Below, piece by piece: positions 26,110 to 35,723 of a stretch of 64,000 nucleotides of DNA (position 1 is the first letter of the stretch; every line of letters begins with the position of its first letter). The DNA lies in contig OX638323.1 of assembly GCA_951812715.1 (NCBI GenBank), positions 3,266,577 to 3,330,576 on the forward strand, written 5' to 3'. The notes under the pieces are model-generated. The model had not been told where the DNA came from. It saw only the letters and a program-made list of their open reading frames with translations, and made no database searches. The position numbers were made by a program, and so were the translations under genes. Source of the DNA: an uncultured Pseudohongiella sp. Lineage in GTDB: Bacteria > Pseudomonadota > Gammaproteobacteria > Pseudomonadales > Pseudohongiellaceae.

Positions 26110-26853
26110 ATGGCTCAATGGATTGAAGGCACCATAGTTTCAAACCAGCGCTGGACCGAAAACCTGTTTTCCATAAAGGTGGAGGCCGACGCCGAGCAGT
26201 TCATCGCCGGGCAATTCACCAGCCTGGCGCTCGATATCGACGGTCAACGCGTGGCGCGGCCGTACTCCTATCTCAACTCCCCGGGCGAGCGGCCGCTGGA
26301 ATTCTTCATGTACCGGATTGTCGGGGGAGCGCTCACCAGCGCCCTGATCGATATGCAGCCGGGCGAGAATGTCTGGGTAAAGAATCCGGCCAACGGCTTC
26401 TTCGTCTTGCGGGAAGTGCCGCCTTGCGAAGACATGTGGATGCTCGCAACGGGCACCGGGATTTCTCCGTACTTTTCGATTCTGAATACCGATGAGCCCT
26501 GGGAGAGATTCAAGCGAATCGTACTTGTGCACGCGGTGCGGTGGGAGGTGGATCTTCGCTATCGGGAAATAATCGATTCGCTGAAGCACCAGTACGGCGA
26601 CCGTTTCGCGTTTCAGGCATTCATTAGTCGAGAACAGGTGCCGGAGACAATCCACGGCCGGATTCCCGCATCGATTATCGACGGTGAACTCGAACGCCGC
26701 ACCGGAATCGAAGCTACTGCGGAAAAATCGCATTTCATGCTTTGCGGCAATCCGGATATGGTCCGGGATACCACTGAAGCGCTGAAAGCGCGAGGTTTCG
26801 CCAAGAATCGGCGGCGCACGCCAGGGCAGATCACCACCGAGAACTATTGGTAG
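26110..26853 (+). CDS. fpr: Ferredoxin-NADP+ reductase
   Basis: 247 residues of the bacterial FPR type. FAD-binding RPYSYLNSP near residue 56, GGALTSAL, the NADP-binding ATGTGISPYFSIL near 114, CGNPDMVRDT, and a C-terminal TTENYW typical of the family. It moves electrons between NADPH and ferredoxin or flavodoxin. It stands alone, divergent from the TonB receptor, and its stop is only about 10 bases from the first hairpin element. Confidence 0.93.
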   Translation: MAQWIEGTIVSNQRWTENLFSIKVEADAEQFIAGQFTSLALDIDGQRVARPYSYLNSPGERPLEFFMYRIVGGALTSALIDMQPGENVWVKNPANGFFVLREVPPCEDMWMLATGTGISPYFSILNTDEPWERFKRIVLVHAVRWEVDLRYREIIDSLKHQYGDRFAFQAFISREQVPETIHGRIPASIIDGELERRTGIEATAEKSHFMLCGNPDMVRDTTEALKARGFAKNRRRTPGQITTENYW

Positions 26854-26863
26854 CCGGCGGGGT

Positions 26864-27412
26864 GAGGCCCGGTCGGCGCAGCCGACGAAAAGCGCAGCTT
26901 TTCGAGGGCCGAACGACTTGCCAAGGACTGGCAAGGCTGGAGATTGGAGAAACCCAAATATTCGCGCCAGGGATGGCATGCACAAACCTAATAGAGGACA
27001 AATTGCCCGGTCGGCGCAGCCGACGAAAAGCGCAGCTTTTCGAGGGCCGAACGACTTGCCAAGGGCGAGGACAAGCGATTACGAAACATCAGTTTCGTGC
27101 GCAGGCCGAGCGCCATCAAGCTGTGCTTGATGGCCGGACTGGCAAGGCTGGAGATTGGAGAAACCCAAATATTCGCGCCAGGGATGGCATGCACAAACCT
27201 AATAGAGGACAAATTGCCCGGTCGGCGCAGCCGACGAAAAGCGCAGCTTTTCGAGGGCCGAACGACTTGCCAAGGGCGAGGACAAGCGATCACGAAACAT
27301 CAGTTTCGTGCGCAGGCCGAGCGCCATCAAGCTGTGCTTGATGGCCGGACTGGCAAGGCTGGGGGTCGGAGAATCCGCCGAACTCGCGCCAGGGACGGCA
27401 TGCGCAATCCCG
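26864..27412. repeat. Multi-hairpin element, three tandem copies (family A)
   Basis: Three copies start near 26868, 27006 and 27217 with CCCGGTCGGCGCAGCCGAC. Each has GTCGGC-GCA-GCCGAC, then GAAAAGC-GCA-GCTTTTC, closed by GGCCC/GGGCC, then CTTGCCA...TGGCAAG. Copies 2 and 3 (211 bases apart) carry about 75 extra bases between the last two arms, holding CGAAAC-ATCA-GTTTCG and a perfect 10-bp hairpin GCCATCAAGC-TGT-GCTTGATGGC; copy 1 lacks them. They fill the convergent gap between fpr and the amidase gene. No gene is visible. Role unknown: a REP/MITE-like element, a 3' RNA stabiliser or a structured RNA are all possible. Confidence 0.85.
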
Positions 27413-29056
27413 TCACCGATAATCCGTGGGTGTAATTCGCGCCTGGGTCAGGCGTTCGAATTCCGCGCCCACATCGATCAGGTCCTGATCCCGGAACGAC
27501 GGCGCGATCAGCGTGAGACCCACTGGCCGGCCATTGTCTCGATAGCCAATGGGAATGGTCAGGGCCGGAAAATTGGCCAGCGCCGCGACGCCCGCATGAA
27601 AATTGTTCAAGGACAGCAGCACGTCAAGGTCATGCTGATCGAACAGGTTCTGCATTTGCAGGCGGGCGTAGGACTGCAATTCGGCGCGCAAGGCTTCGAG
27701 TTCTTCCGCGCTGTAGTCGAGTTCTGCCATCATGTCCACGAGAGATTGACCGTAAGGCGCCCTGCTTGCCGCATCTTCAAGATTGAACGCCTGTAATTCG
27801 CCAATTGACGCGATGACTACTTCGTCGCCGGCGAATATTTCGAGATACCCGGCAAGATCTCGCACCATTTCCGCTCCCAGAAACTCGTTGAATTGTTCCG
27901 GGCTCTCCCAGACAAAGGATACCGGTTCAGTAACCGCGCCGTTGTCGGCAAGGATTTCGCCAGCCTGCTGGTAAAATTCGTCCTCAGCCATCGATTCGAA
28001 CATTCCCAGGCGCTTGTCGGCGAGTTCTCCCAGGCGATAGCTGAGCGCATAGTCTTCAGCCAGACGCGGCATGGCGGCATCGTTTTCGTCATAGCCGGTC
28101 ATGCCGTTGAAAAGCGTGACAGCGTCCGCCACGTTACGGGCGATCGGACCGGTCGTGTCCAGCGAGGCCGAGATCGGAACCACGCCGGAACGACTCAAGC
28201 TGCCCGTAGTCGGTTTCAGCCCTACCAGCGAATTGGCGCTGGCGGGGGAGAGAATCGACCCCGAAGTTTCCGAGCCCACCGCCGCCACGGCGTAGTCCGC
28301 GGCGATAGCCGCGCCGCTGCCGGAGCTTGAGCCGCCGGTGCCAAATACCAGCCGGCCATGGGGATTGAGCGTCTGGCCGCCCATCGCGCTCCAGCCCGAC
28401 GGACAATCACGGCAGAAGAAATAGGCCCATTCGCTGAGATTGGCCTTGCCCAGAATCACCGCGCCGCGCTGCAGCAGCCGATCGGTGATGAAAGCGTCAT
28501 CGGTTTCATTGCCGGATAACGCATAAGCGCCAGCCGTTGTCGGCAAGCCAGCCATGCCGACATTGTCCTTGAGCAGGATCGGCATGCCGAAAATCGGATC
28601 GTGATTTTCCCGGTGGCCGGCATCGCGCTCACGGGCCTGCTCCAGCGCCGCCGGATTCAGGGAAATCACCGCATTCAAATAACGCGCCGGATCATTCTCG
28701 ATCTCGCGAATGCGATAAAGATAGAATTTGACCAGAGTTTCGTAACTCAGTTCGCCAGCGTCTATCGCCGCTTGCAGGCTTGCAATCGGAGCGCCGAGAA
28801 CCAAAGGCTTAAGCGTCTCGTATTGCTCTGCCTCAAAGTTCGCCAGTTCCCCTTCAAACTTCGCCCACAGCGCGGCGCCCCGCTGATGCGGCGAGCGCAA
28901 CAGTCGGTAATGCATGTTCTCGTTTTCCAACTGCGCCAGCACGGCAAGATCCGCGGCCTCGTCATAGTTCGCCCAAGGATCGGCGTCTTCATGGGCATAA
29001 CAGGAAACGAAGCCGCAGACCAACAGCAGCAGGCAGGACAATCTTGAATTTTTCAT
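27413..29056 (-). CDS. Secreted amidase (amidase signature family)
   Basis: 547 residues with a signal peptide (LSCLLLLVCGFVSCYA). The Ser-cisSer-Lys triad is present: Lys in PILLKDNVGMAG, then FGTGGSSSGSGAAIAADYA and GSETSGSILSPA. The family hydrolyses amide bonds in the periplasm or outside the cell; the substrate is unknown. It is on the same strand as the MacB exporter operon. An old MacB stop codon (29073-29075) sits 16 bases before its ATG, so it was probably the next gene in that operon before the 202-bp array inserted. Confidence 0.9.
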   Translation of the reverse strand: MKNSRLSCLLLLVCGFVSCYAHEDADPWANYDEAADLAVLAQLENENMHYRLLRSPHQRGAALWAKFEGELANFEAEQYETLKPLVLGAPIASLQAAIDAGELSYETLVKFYLYRIREIENDPARYLNAVISLNPAALEQARERDAGHRENHDPIFGMPILLKDNVGMAGLPTTAGAYALSGNETDDAFITDRLLQRGAVILGKANLSEWAYFFCRDCPSGWSAMGGQTLNPHGRLVFGTGGSSSGSGAAIAADYAVAAVGSETSGSILSPASANSLVGLKPTTGSLSRSGVVPISASLDTTGPIARNVADAVTLFNGMTGYDENDAAMPRLAEDYALSYRLGELADKRLGMFESMAEDEFYQQAGEILADNGAVTEPVSFVWESPEQFNEFLGAEMVRDLAGYLEIFAGDEVVIASIGELQAFNLEDAASRAPYGQSLVDMMAELDYSAEELEALRAELQSYARLQMQNLFDQHDLDVLLSLNNFHAGVAALANFPALTIPIGYRDNGRPVGLTLIAPSFRDQDLIDVGAEFERLTQARITPTDYR

Positions 29057-29072
29057 GGCAAACTCGTTCGGT

Positions 29073-29678
29073 TTATTCGTGGCGCAACGCTTCTACGGGA
29101 TGCATATCGGCAGCGCGTATGGAAGGGTGAGGCCCGGTCGGCGCAGCCGACAAGAAGCACAGCTTCTTGAGGGCCGAACGACTTGCCATGAATGGCAAGG
29201 CCGGGGCCAGTCGGAGCCAATACACCCGCGCCATGGATGGCGAGTAGGATACGAACAGGAACCATACCCGTACGTCATTCATGCCGCAAGGCCTCGACTG
29301 GGTCCATATCCGCCGCTCGCATGGAAGGGTGAGGCCCGGTCGGCGCAGCCGACAAGAAGCGCAGCTTCTTGAGGGCCGAACGACTTGCCATGGAAGGCAA
29401 GGCCGGGGCCAGTCGGAGCCAATACACCCGCGCCATGGATGGCGAGTACGATACGAACAGGAACCATACCCGTGCGTCATTCATGCCGCAAAGCCTCGAC
29501 TGGGTCCATATCCGCCGCTCGTATCGAAGGGTGAGGCCGGGTCGGCGCAGCCGACAAGAAGCACAGCTTCTTGAGGGCCGAACGACTTGCCATGAATGGC
29601 AAGGCCGGGGCCAGTCAGAGCCAATACACCCGCGCCATGGATGGCGAGTACGATACGAACAGGAACCATACCCGTACG
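29073..29678. repeat. 202-bp tandem array: hairpin element plus macB tail, three units
   Basis: Units begin at 29073, 29275 and 29477; the next copy of the tail, at 29679, belongs to the intact permease gene. Each unit reads, on the minus strand, as the last 16-17 MacB codons (PSIRAADMDPVEALRHE or close variants) plus stop. The family A element follows (GTCGGC-GCA-GCCGAC; AAGAAGC-RCA-GCTTCTT; CTTGCCA...GGCAAG). The leftmost tail (29073) differs from its neighbour at about 12 of 48 bases yet keeps nearly the same protein sequence (DMHPVEALRHE, stop TAA). The other units are nearly identical to each other. Confidence 0.92.
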
Positions 29679-31014
29679 TCATTCATGCCGCAAGGCCTCG
29701 ACTGGGTCCATATCTGCCGCTCGTATCGAAGGGTATATCCCAAAGATCACACCAATCATGGCGGAAATGGAAAACGCCAGGATCGGCGCCACCGGGGTGA
29801 CGATCGTGGTCATGCCCCAGAAAGTCGAAATGAAGAAGGGGATGGTAATGCCAAGCACCACGCCGATCAGCCCGCCAACCGCGGACAGAATCACCGCCTC
29901 CACCAAAAACTGGGTAATGATGTCGGACTTTCGCGCGCCAAGCGCGCGGCGAATGCCGATCTCGCGAGTGCGCTCGGTGACGCTGGCGAGCATGATGTTC
30001 ATAATGCCGATGCCGCCTACCAGTAGTGAAATGCCGGCTATGGCGCCGGCCACGATTTGGTCGCGCAACGCGCTTTCCTCAGCCTGGCGCAGCAGCGCCA
30101 GGGGAATTTCGATGGTGTAGTCCACATTCTTGTGGCGGCGTTGCAAAATCTGATCGATAACCTCGCCGACATTGATCACCGTTTCCTGATTGTCGACCTG
30201 GATCACCGCTTCGTGCAGCTCAACGGTTTCCGATTCCATACCGCCCGCGGTTTGCCGGGTCGTCGTTTCGCCGAATCGGCTGCGGGACGCGGTTAACGGA
30301 ATGAATACCCGGGCAGGGGCCGAGTTGGACGCGCCGGCCTGATTTTGTCCAAGGTTGGAAAAACCTTCGGATTCCATGATGCCGACCACATCGTAATAAT
30401 CACTGTCGATACGAACCGACTGGCCGAGAGGATTTTCGAATGGGAACAGCGCATCGGCCGCTTCCTGACTCAATACCACGACGTTTCCGTGATCGCGCAT
30501 TTCCGATTCGCTGAAAAAGCGGCCGTCTCGCAGTCCGTAATTGCGTGAGGTGGGGTAGTCGACCGCGGTGCCCACCACGTCTACATTCATGCTGTTGCCG
30601 AGATTCCAGATGTTTTTCTTGACGATGCGTGAGGAAATAACATTGCTGACGCCAGGTATGGTGTCACTAATCGTCTGAATATCAGCGTGGGTCAAGCCGT
30701 AGACGATGGCCTGGGGCGGGCCGAATCCCAGGCGCGAGGATTCCTCGACTGCCACCGGCTTGACGCTTTTTACGAGAATATTGTTTGCGCCGAGGTCGCG
30801 GAATTGTTGTTGCGCCTCGAAGCTGGCGCCTTCGCTTACCGCCAGCATCGCGATCACCGCCGCCACGCCGATGACGATGCCGAGCACGGTGAGCATGGAG
30901 CGCAGGCCGTGGGAAAAAATACTCTTAACGCCCAGACGGGTGATCTGGCTGATGCGCCAGCCGAACCGGGACCGCCGGTCGCGTTGCCGGCTTTCGGGCG
31001 CCGGCGGCAGAGAG

Positions 31015-31034
<20 letters not shown>
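29679..31034 (-). CDS. MacB-type ABC transporter permease
   Basis: 451 residues without a fused ATPase. N-terminal helix (LRSMLTVLGIVIGVAAVIAM), a large periplasmic domain (about 70-320), then three helices including GGIGIMNIMLASVTERTREI and IGIRRALGARKSDIITQFL, ending PSIRAADMDPVEALRHE. This is the MacB/FtsX layout (mechanotransmission rather than transport through the membrane, by family knowledge). It overlaps the ATPase gene by 20 bases. Its last codons are repeated three times downstream in the hairpin array, so the present 3' end may be a restored one. Confidence 0.92.
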
Positions 31035-31755
<721 letters not shown>

Positions 31756-31766
31756 GACCGAAGCGC

Positions 31767-33917
31767 TCAGCTCGCGGCGCTTTCGAGAGATTGGCGCGGG
31801 GGCAACAGCAACACTTCCTCCCCTTCTTCAAGACCGCTTTCGATCTCGATGAATGAGTCGGAGAAATCGCCGACTTCGACGACGCGTCTTTCCACTGAGC
31901 CGCCGCGGCGTACATAGACCACCTGGTCGCTGCCGAAATAGCTGACCGACTGCACCGGCGCGTAGACCACGTCTTCAAGGCTTGCCACGAGGATTTCGAC
32001 CTGCGCGCTCATGCCGGGCCGCAGCCAGTCATGGGTGCCGTCGATGCGGACCTGGGACGGATATACCTTGAGGTCGGGATTCAGGAAGGAATTGGCCGAA
32101 TCCGCCACGACCGCGACCTTGATCACTTCGCCGGTGAGGCGCACGTCAGGGTATGCATCTATGAGAATGATCGCCGGCTGGCCGACTGCGACCCTTTGCA
32201 CCGCGGATTCATGAATATCGACGCTGACGGCCATCTCGCGCATGTCGGGAATAGTAAGGATCGGCTGGCGCTCGCGCACGGTGGCGCCTTCCTGGATCGC
32301 TTCCTGGCTGCTGCTGCGATAGCGGCTGGATCCCTGGTCGGAGCCGCCATAGACCACGAGTCCAGGCAGTTCCGCTTCGATGGTGGCGGCGTCGATCTGG
32401 GCTTCAATGTCGGCAAGCTTATATTGTTCGAGATTTAGTTTGCGTTGCGCGGAACTGTAGTTGGCAAGCTCCAGTGCCTCCTTGGCGATATTCTCCTTGG
32501 CCTGGCGCTGATAGGCCATGACTGCGTTTTCGTAGTTGGAAAGGAATTCCTCGGCTTCCTTGGGGAAGGTGTACTGAATGTACAGTCGCAAGGCGGTTTC
32601 TTTTTCCTGCTGTTTGTTGGCCGCCTTGTTCAGGTTCAATTCTTCGGCTTCCAGTTCGGTAGGCGTGATGAAGCCGCGTGCTTCCAGCCGGCGCTGGCCT
32701 TCAATGCGATCCTGGGCGAGCAGGTATTCTTCCTGCGCCACCTGTAATTCGTCGAGCAGGAAGCGCAGGCGTTGCTTGGCTTCGCCGTCCGCGAGCTTGT
32801 CGAAATCTGCGTATTGCGTGAAATCGATCCGGTCGCGAGTCACCATGTAGGACTCATCCATGAGCAAGGTCACTTCGGGAGGCTCAGGATCGAAATCCGA
32901 GGGAGGCAGTTCGAGTACGGCAACTTCCTCGATTCGCTCCCCGATTTCGAGCGCCGGGGCGGATTCTTCCACGGGCGCGCCGTCACCCAATCCTCCGGCG
33001 AATCCGCCACCGCCCGGACCACCCTGAAAGCCGCTGCCCGGTCGGCCCCGGCCGCCTCCCGGAAACTCGCCCGAGGCAAAGCTCTGCATGCGTTTGACCA
33101 GCTCCGGCGGCAGTTGGCCGCCGTTCTCCGCCATCATCTGGCGAATGCGGTTCTGCATCTGTGGAGGCAAGGATTCGATTTCAATGCCTTCCGGCAGTCC
33201 CGAAGGCGCCGCTTCGGGCTCCTGCGCTTCGGCGAGAACCGGTTCCGCATGCTCAAGTACCGCGCGGTCGGCCGCTTCCGAGGCCGCCAATCGCTCCTCG
33301 ATCTCCAGCCTGGAAATGATGTCGTTGACGATATCCGCGCCGAGGAATTTCTCGAAATCCAGCCGCGCGAAGCGCATTTGCTGACGGGCGTCGTTCAACT
33401 GGGTCATGTTGGTGTTCAGTTGAATTTCGTATGCCGCCCTGCGTTCGATAAAACTCGCCTCGGAGGTTTCCACCGCGATCTCCTGGCTGAGTTGCTCGTC
33501 GATGAGGGTAGAGGTATCGAGCTCCACCAGGATCATGCCCGCGGCCACGTCTTCATCGGTCACCCGGTAGCCTTCTTCGACGATGCTGAGAATCTTCACA
33601 CCGCTGCGGTCGCGCACCCGCGAGCGGATTTCCTGGGATTGCAGGGCTTCGAGAGCGCCGCCTTCGAGCACCGTGATATCGAGGTTGCCCCGGCGCGCGG
33701 CAAAGGTCAGGCCGTTATTCTCATCTCCAGAACCGCCACCGGCGAGCAGCAGGGCCAGGATCAGCACACCGGCGCCGGCGCCAATGCCGATCTGCAATTT
33801 CCGGTCGAGCGCCAGATAACGGTCGCGCAGCATCGCCAGCCAGGGCAGGGCGGACGCCCTGGCGCGGTCGGCCAGCGCCTTCAGCTGATCGGTCGGCCTG
33901 TCTTCAGCGGGGCTCAT
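31767..33917 (-). CDS. Periplasmic adaptor protein (HlyD/MacA family) with a Gly-rich insertion
   Basis: 716 residues, against 380-450 for common members. One membrane helix (IGIGAGAGVLILALLLAG, residues about 43-62), a lipoyl-like part (ITVLEGGALEALQSQEIRSR), a long helical hairpin and a beta-barrel part (LPGLVVYGG, PILTIPDMREMAVSVDIHES, VRLTGEVIKVAVVAD). Between about residues 205 and 345 the hairpin is interrupted by an acidic and Gly-rich stretch (GRGRPGSGFQGGPGGGGFAG). The protein should bridge the MacB-type pump and the TolC-like channel encoded beside it. It overlaps the TolC gene by 14 bases. Confidence 0.9.
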   Translation of the reverse strand: MSPAEDRPTDQLKALADRARASALPWLAMLRDRYLALDRKLQIGIGAGAGVLILALLLAGGGSGDENNGLTFAARRGNLDITVLEGGALEALQSQEIRSRVRDRSGVKILSIVEEGYRVTDEDVAAGMILVELDTSTLIDEQLSQEIAVETSEASFIERRAAYEIQLNTNMTQLNDARQQMRFARLDFEKFLGADIVNDIISRLEIEERLAASEAADRAVLEHAEPVLAEAQEPEAAPSGLPEGIEIESLPPQMQNRIRQMMAENGGQLPPELVKRMQSFASGEFPGGGRGRPGSGFQGGPGGGGFAGGLGDGAPVEESAPALEIGERIEEVAVLELPPSDFDPEPPEVTLLMDESYMVTRDRIDFTQYADFDKLADGEAKQRLRFLLDELQVAQEEYLLAQDRIEGQRRLEARGFITPTELEAEELNLNKAANKQQEKETALRLYIQYTFPKEAEEFLSNYENAVMAYQRQAKENIAKEALELANYSSAQRKLNLEQYKLADIEAQIDAATIEAELPGLVVYGGSDQGSSRYRSSSQEAIQEGATVRERQPILTIPDMREMAVSVDIHESAVQRVAVGQPAIILIDAYPDVRLTGEVIKVAVVADSANSFLNPDLKVYPSQVRIDGTHDWLRPGMSAQVEILVASLEDVVYAPVQSVSYFGSDQVVYVRRGGSVERRVVEVGDFSDSFIEIESGLEEGEEVLLLPPRQSLESAAS

Positions 33918-35616
33918 CTATACCTTCCTCCCATTGACCGGAGTCGTCGACGTACAGCAAACCTACGTCACGCCAGAACTCCAGCTTGGAAATATTGTAG
34001 TCCACGATACTTCGCACGAGGTCTGTGCGCGCGGCGGTCAGGTCGTTTTGGGAATCGACCGTATCCTGCACATTGCCGAGTCCGAGTTCGGCCCGCAATT
34101 CCGCTTCCTCAACGCGGCGTTCGTTGATTTCCACGCTCGCCAGATTGATGTCGTAGCCCTTGCCGGCCTCGTCCATGCGCCGCCAAGCGTCGATAACCTC
34201 CAATTTAACGTTATCCAACGCCAATGTATATGCGCGGGTCGCCGCTTCGTAGTCGATCAGCGCGCGGCGATAGGTATTGCGTTCAGCCTTGCTGTCGAGC
34301 GGCATTTCCACGTCGAGTCCGGCGCCGTATACGGCGTTGTCGAAATCGATGTCGCCGAACTCGCCGCTGCCGGAGGCCGGCACGGAAGCGCTCAAGGTGA
34401 AGCCGAGCGAGGGTTTGAGCGCGTTGGCGGCGACATCGATGCGGCGCGAGGCGTCCTGCACCCGGTCGAGTTCGATATACAGGTCGAGCCGGGTTTGAAC
34501 CGACAGGTCGAGCGCCCGGTCGAGATCGAGTTCGGGGGCAGACATGCCGGTTTCGGTGATCAGCGTCATCTCGTTGTCGTCGAGAATGATGGCGTCTTCG
34601 GCATTCAGACCGATCAGGATTTTCAATGCATCGAGACTGCGCTGGTAGCGCGCGATCGAAGTCGTCCAGCGCAGATCCTGCTGCAAGGTGGCCTGTTCCA
34701 GCCGTCCGACGTCAAGCAGCGTGCGCAGACCCTCGGCCTGGAAAGCGCGTTCGCGTTCCAGCGAGAGGTTGTTCGCGAGCAGGCCGGCAAAGTTGTTCTT
34801 GGCGGCTTCGCGATTGAGCAGCACGTTGTAATAACTGGAAGCCACCTGTACGGCGAAGGACTTGCGGAAGCGAGTGAAATCGCGCAATTCGTAGAGCAGG
34901 TCGCGCTCGGCCTGCAATAGCGCCTCGGTTTCGATGGCCGAGCCGAAATCCCGCAGCAGCGGCTGGGTGATCGAACCGATGAGGGCGCCGCTGCTTAATT
35001 CGCTGACATCGCCGCCGAGGAAACGCCGCAGATTGTTGGTCAGATTCAGCGCTACCGAGCCGCCTCCGCGCAGCAGGTAGCGCACGCCGAGGCTGGTGTC
35101 GGCCTGGTACATCTCCGAACTCGACACCGTGGCGCGCTGGGTCGGGGTATCGATTCCGGTCAAGTTTTCCATGTCGGTGACGAACTGATCGTCCATGTCC
35201 CACTGGTATTCGCCGCCGCTGTTAAAGGAAAAGATCGGCGCGTAGCGATACCGGTCCAGGGTGAGCGAAAGGGCTTCGAGGTATAGCCGTTCCTTGCGCG
35301 TCTGGTAGTCCTTGCTATGGCGGAATGCAATGTCAAGTGCGTCGTTGAGGCTCAGGACGCTCGAATTTATCTCGCTTTCGGCGCTGTCGCCGAGAAATTC
35401 AAAACTGAGGGAGTTGACCGGCAGGCCATCGAGATTGGCGACTGGTTGCTCGTCCACCGCGATCTGTTCGGTCATGCCGGGCACGAGATCGGTCTTGCCG
35501 ACGATGGCGGCATAGGTTTCGCTATCGGCGCTGTTGCGATAGGCGTTGCCGGAACATGCCGCGAGCAGCAGCCCCGCCGCCGACAGCGCGAAACAGGTCA
35601 ATCCCGGTTTGTGCAT
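33904..35616 (-). CDS. TolC-family outer-membrane efflux lipoprotein
   Basis: 570 residues with lipobox LLLAACSG and two outer-membrane efflux repeats (from about 85 and about 330), each with the long coiled-coil segments typical of TolC (for example VASSYYNVLLNREAAKNNFA and VIDAWRRMDEAGKGYDIN). It forms the outer-membrane exit duct. It is the first gene of the operon TolC-adaptor-ATPase-permease, with all junctions overlapping or within 12 bases. Cargo unknown; MacAB-type pumps export macrolides, peptides or lipids. Confidence 0.93.
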   Translation of the reverse strand: MHKPGLTCFALSAAGLLLAACSGNAYRNSADSETYAAIVGKTDLVPGMTEQIAVDEQPVANLDGLPVNSLSFEFLGDSAESEINSSVLSLNDALDIAFRHSKDYQTRKERLYLEALSLTLDRYRYAPIFSFNSGGEYQWDMDDQFVTDMENLTGIDTPTQRATVSSSEMYQADTSLGVRYLLRGGGSVALNLTNNLRRFLGGDVSELSSGALIGSITQPLLRDFGSAIETEALLQAERDLLYELRDFTRFRKSFAVQVASSYYNVLLNREAAKNNFAGLLANNLSLERERAFQAEGLRTLLDVGRLEQATLQQDLRWTTSIARYQRSLDALKILIGLNAEDAIILDDNEMTLITETGMSAPELDLDRALDLSVQTRLDLYIELDRVQDASRRIDVAANALKPSLGFTLSASVPASGSGEFGDIDFDNAVYGAGLDVEMPLDSKAERNTYRRALIDYEAATRAYTLALDNVKLEVIDAWRRMDEAGKGYDINLASVEINERRVEEAELRAELGLGNVQDTVDSQNDLTAARTDLVRSIVDYNISKLEFWRDVGLLYVDDSGQWEEGIDEPR

Positions 35617-35673
35617 GGATTCGCTTGCTCTCGTGATTTACTGGTTTATACGGGTGGTTCGCCGGTAACAGTC

Positions 35674-35679
35674 TATAAT
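35674..35679 (+). promoter_or_regulatory. Candidate -10 box before the ATPase gene
   Basis: A perfect TATAAT lies 45 bases before ATG 35724, in the gap between the divergent TolC and ATPase genes. No good TTGACA is seen 16-18 bases upstream, so this is weak support for a promoter of the ATPase-nuclease pair. Confidence 0.35.
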
Positions 35680-35723
35680 GATCCGCGCAAAGCAATCAGT
35701 TCATTTTGAGTGGAAGTACGGCT

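Noticed and set aside
26847-27435. Open frames across the fpr-amidase hairpin repeats
   Set aside because: They only read through the repeated element. The peptide copies change frame between units, and no start with a ribosome-binding site exists.
26864-29680. Possible CRISPR arrays
   Set aside because: The repeat units are 202-211 bases and nearly identical throughout, with no unique spacers of 30-40 bases. No cas genes are present.
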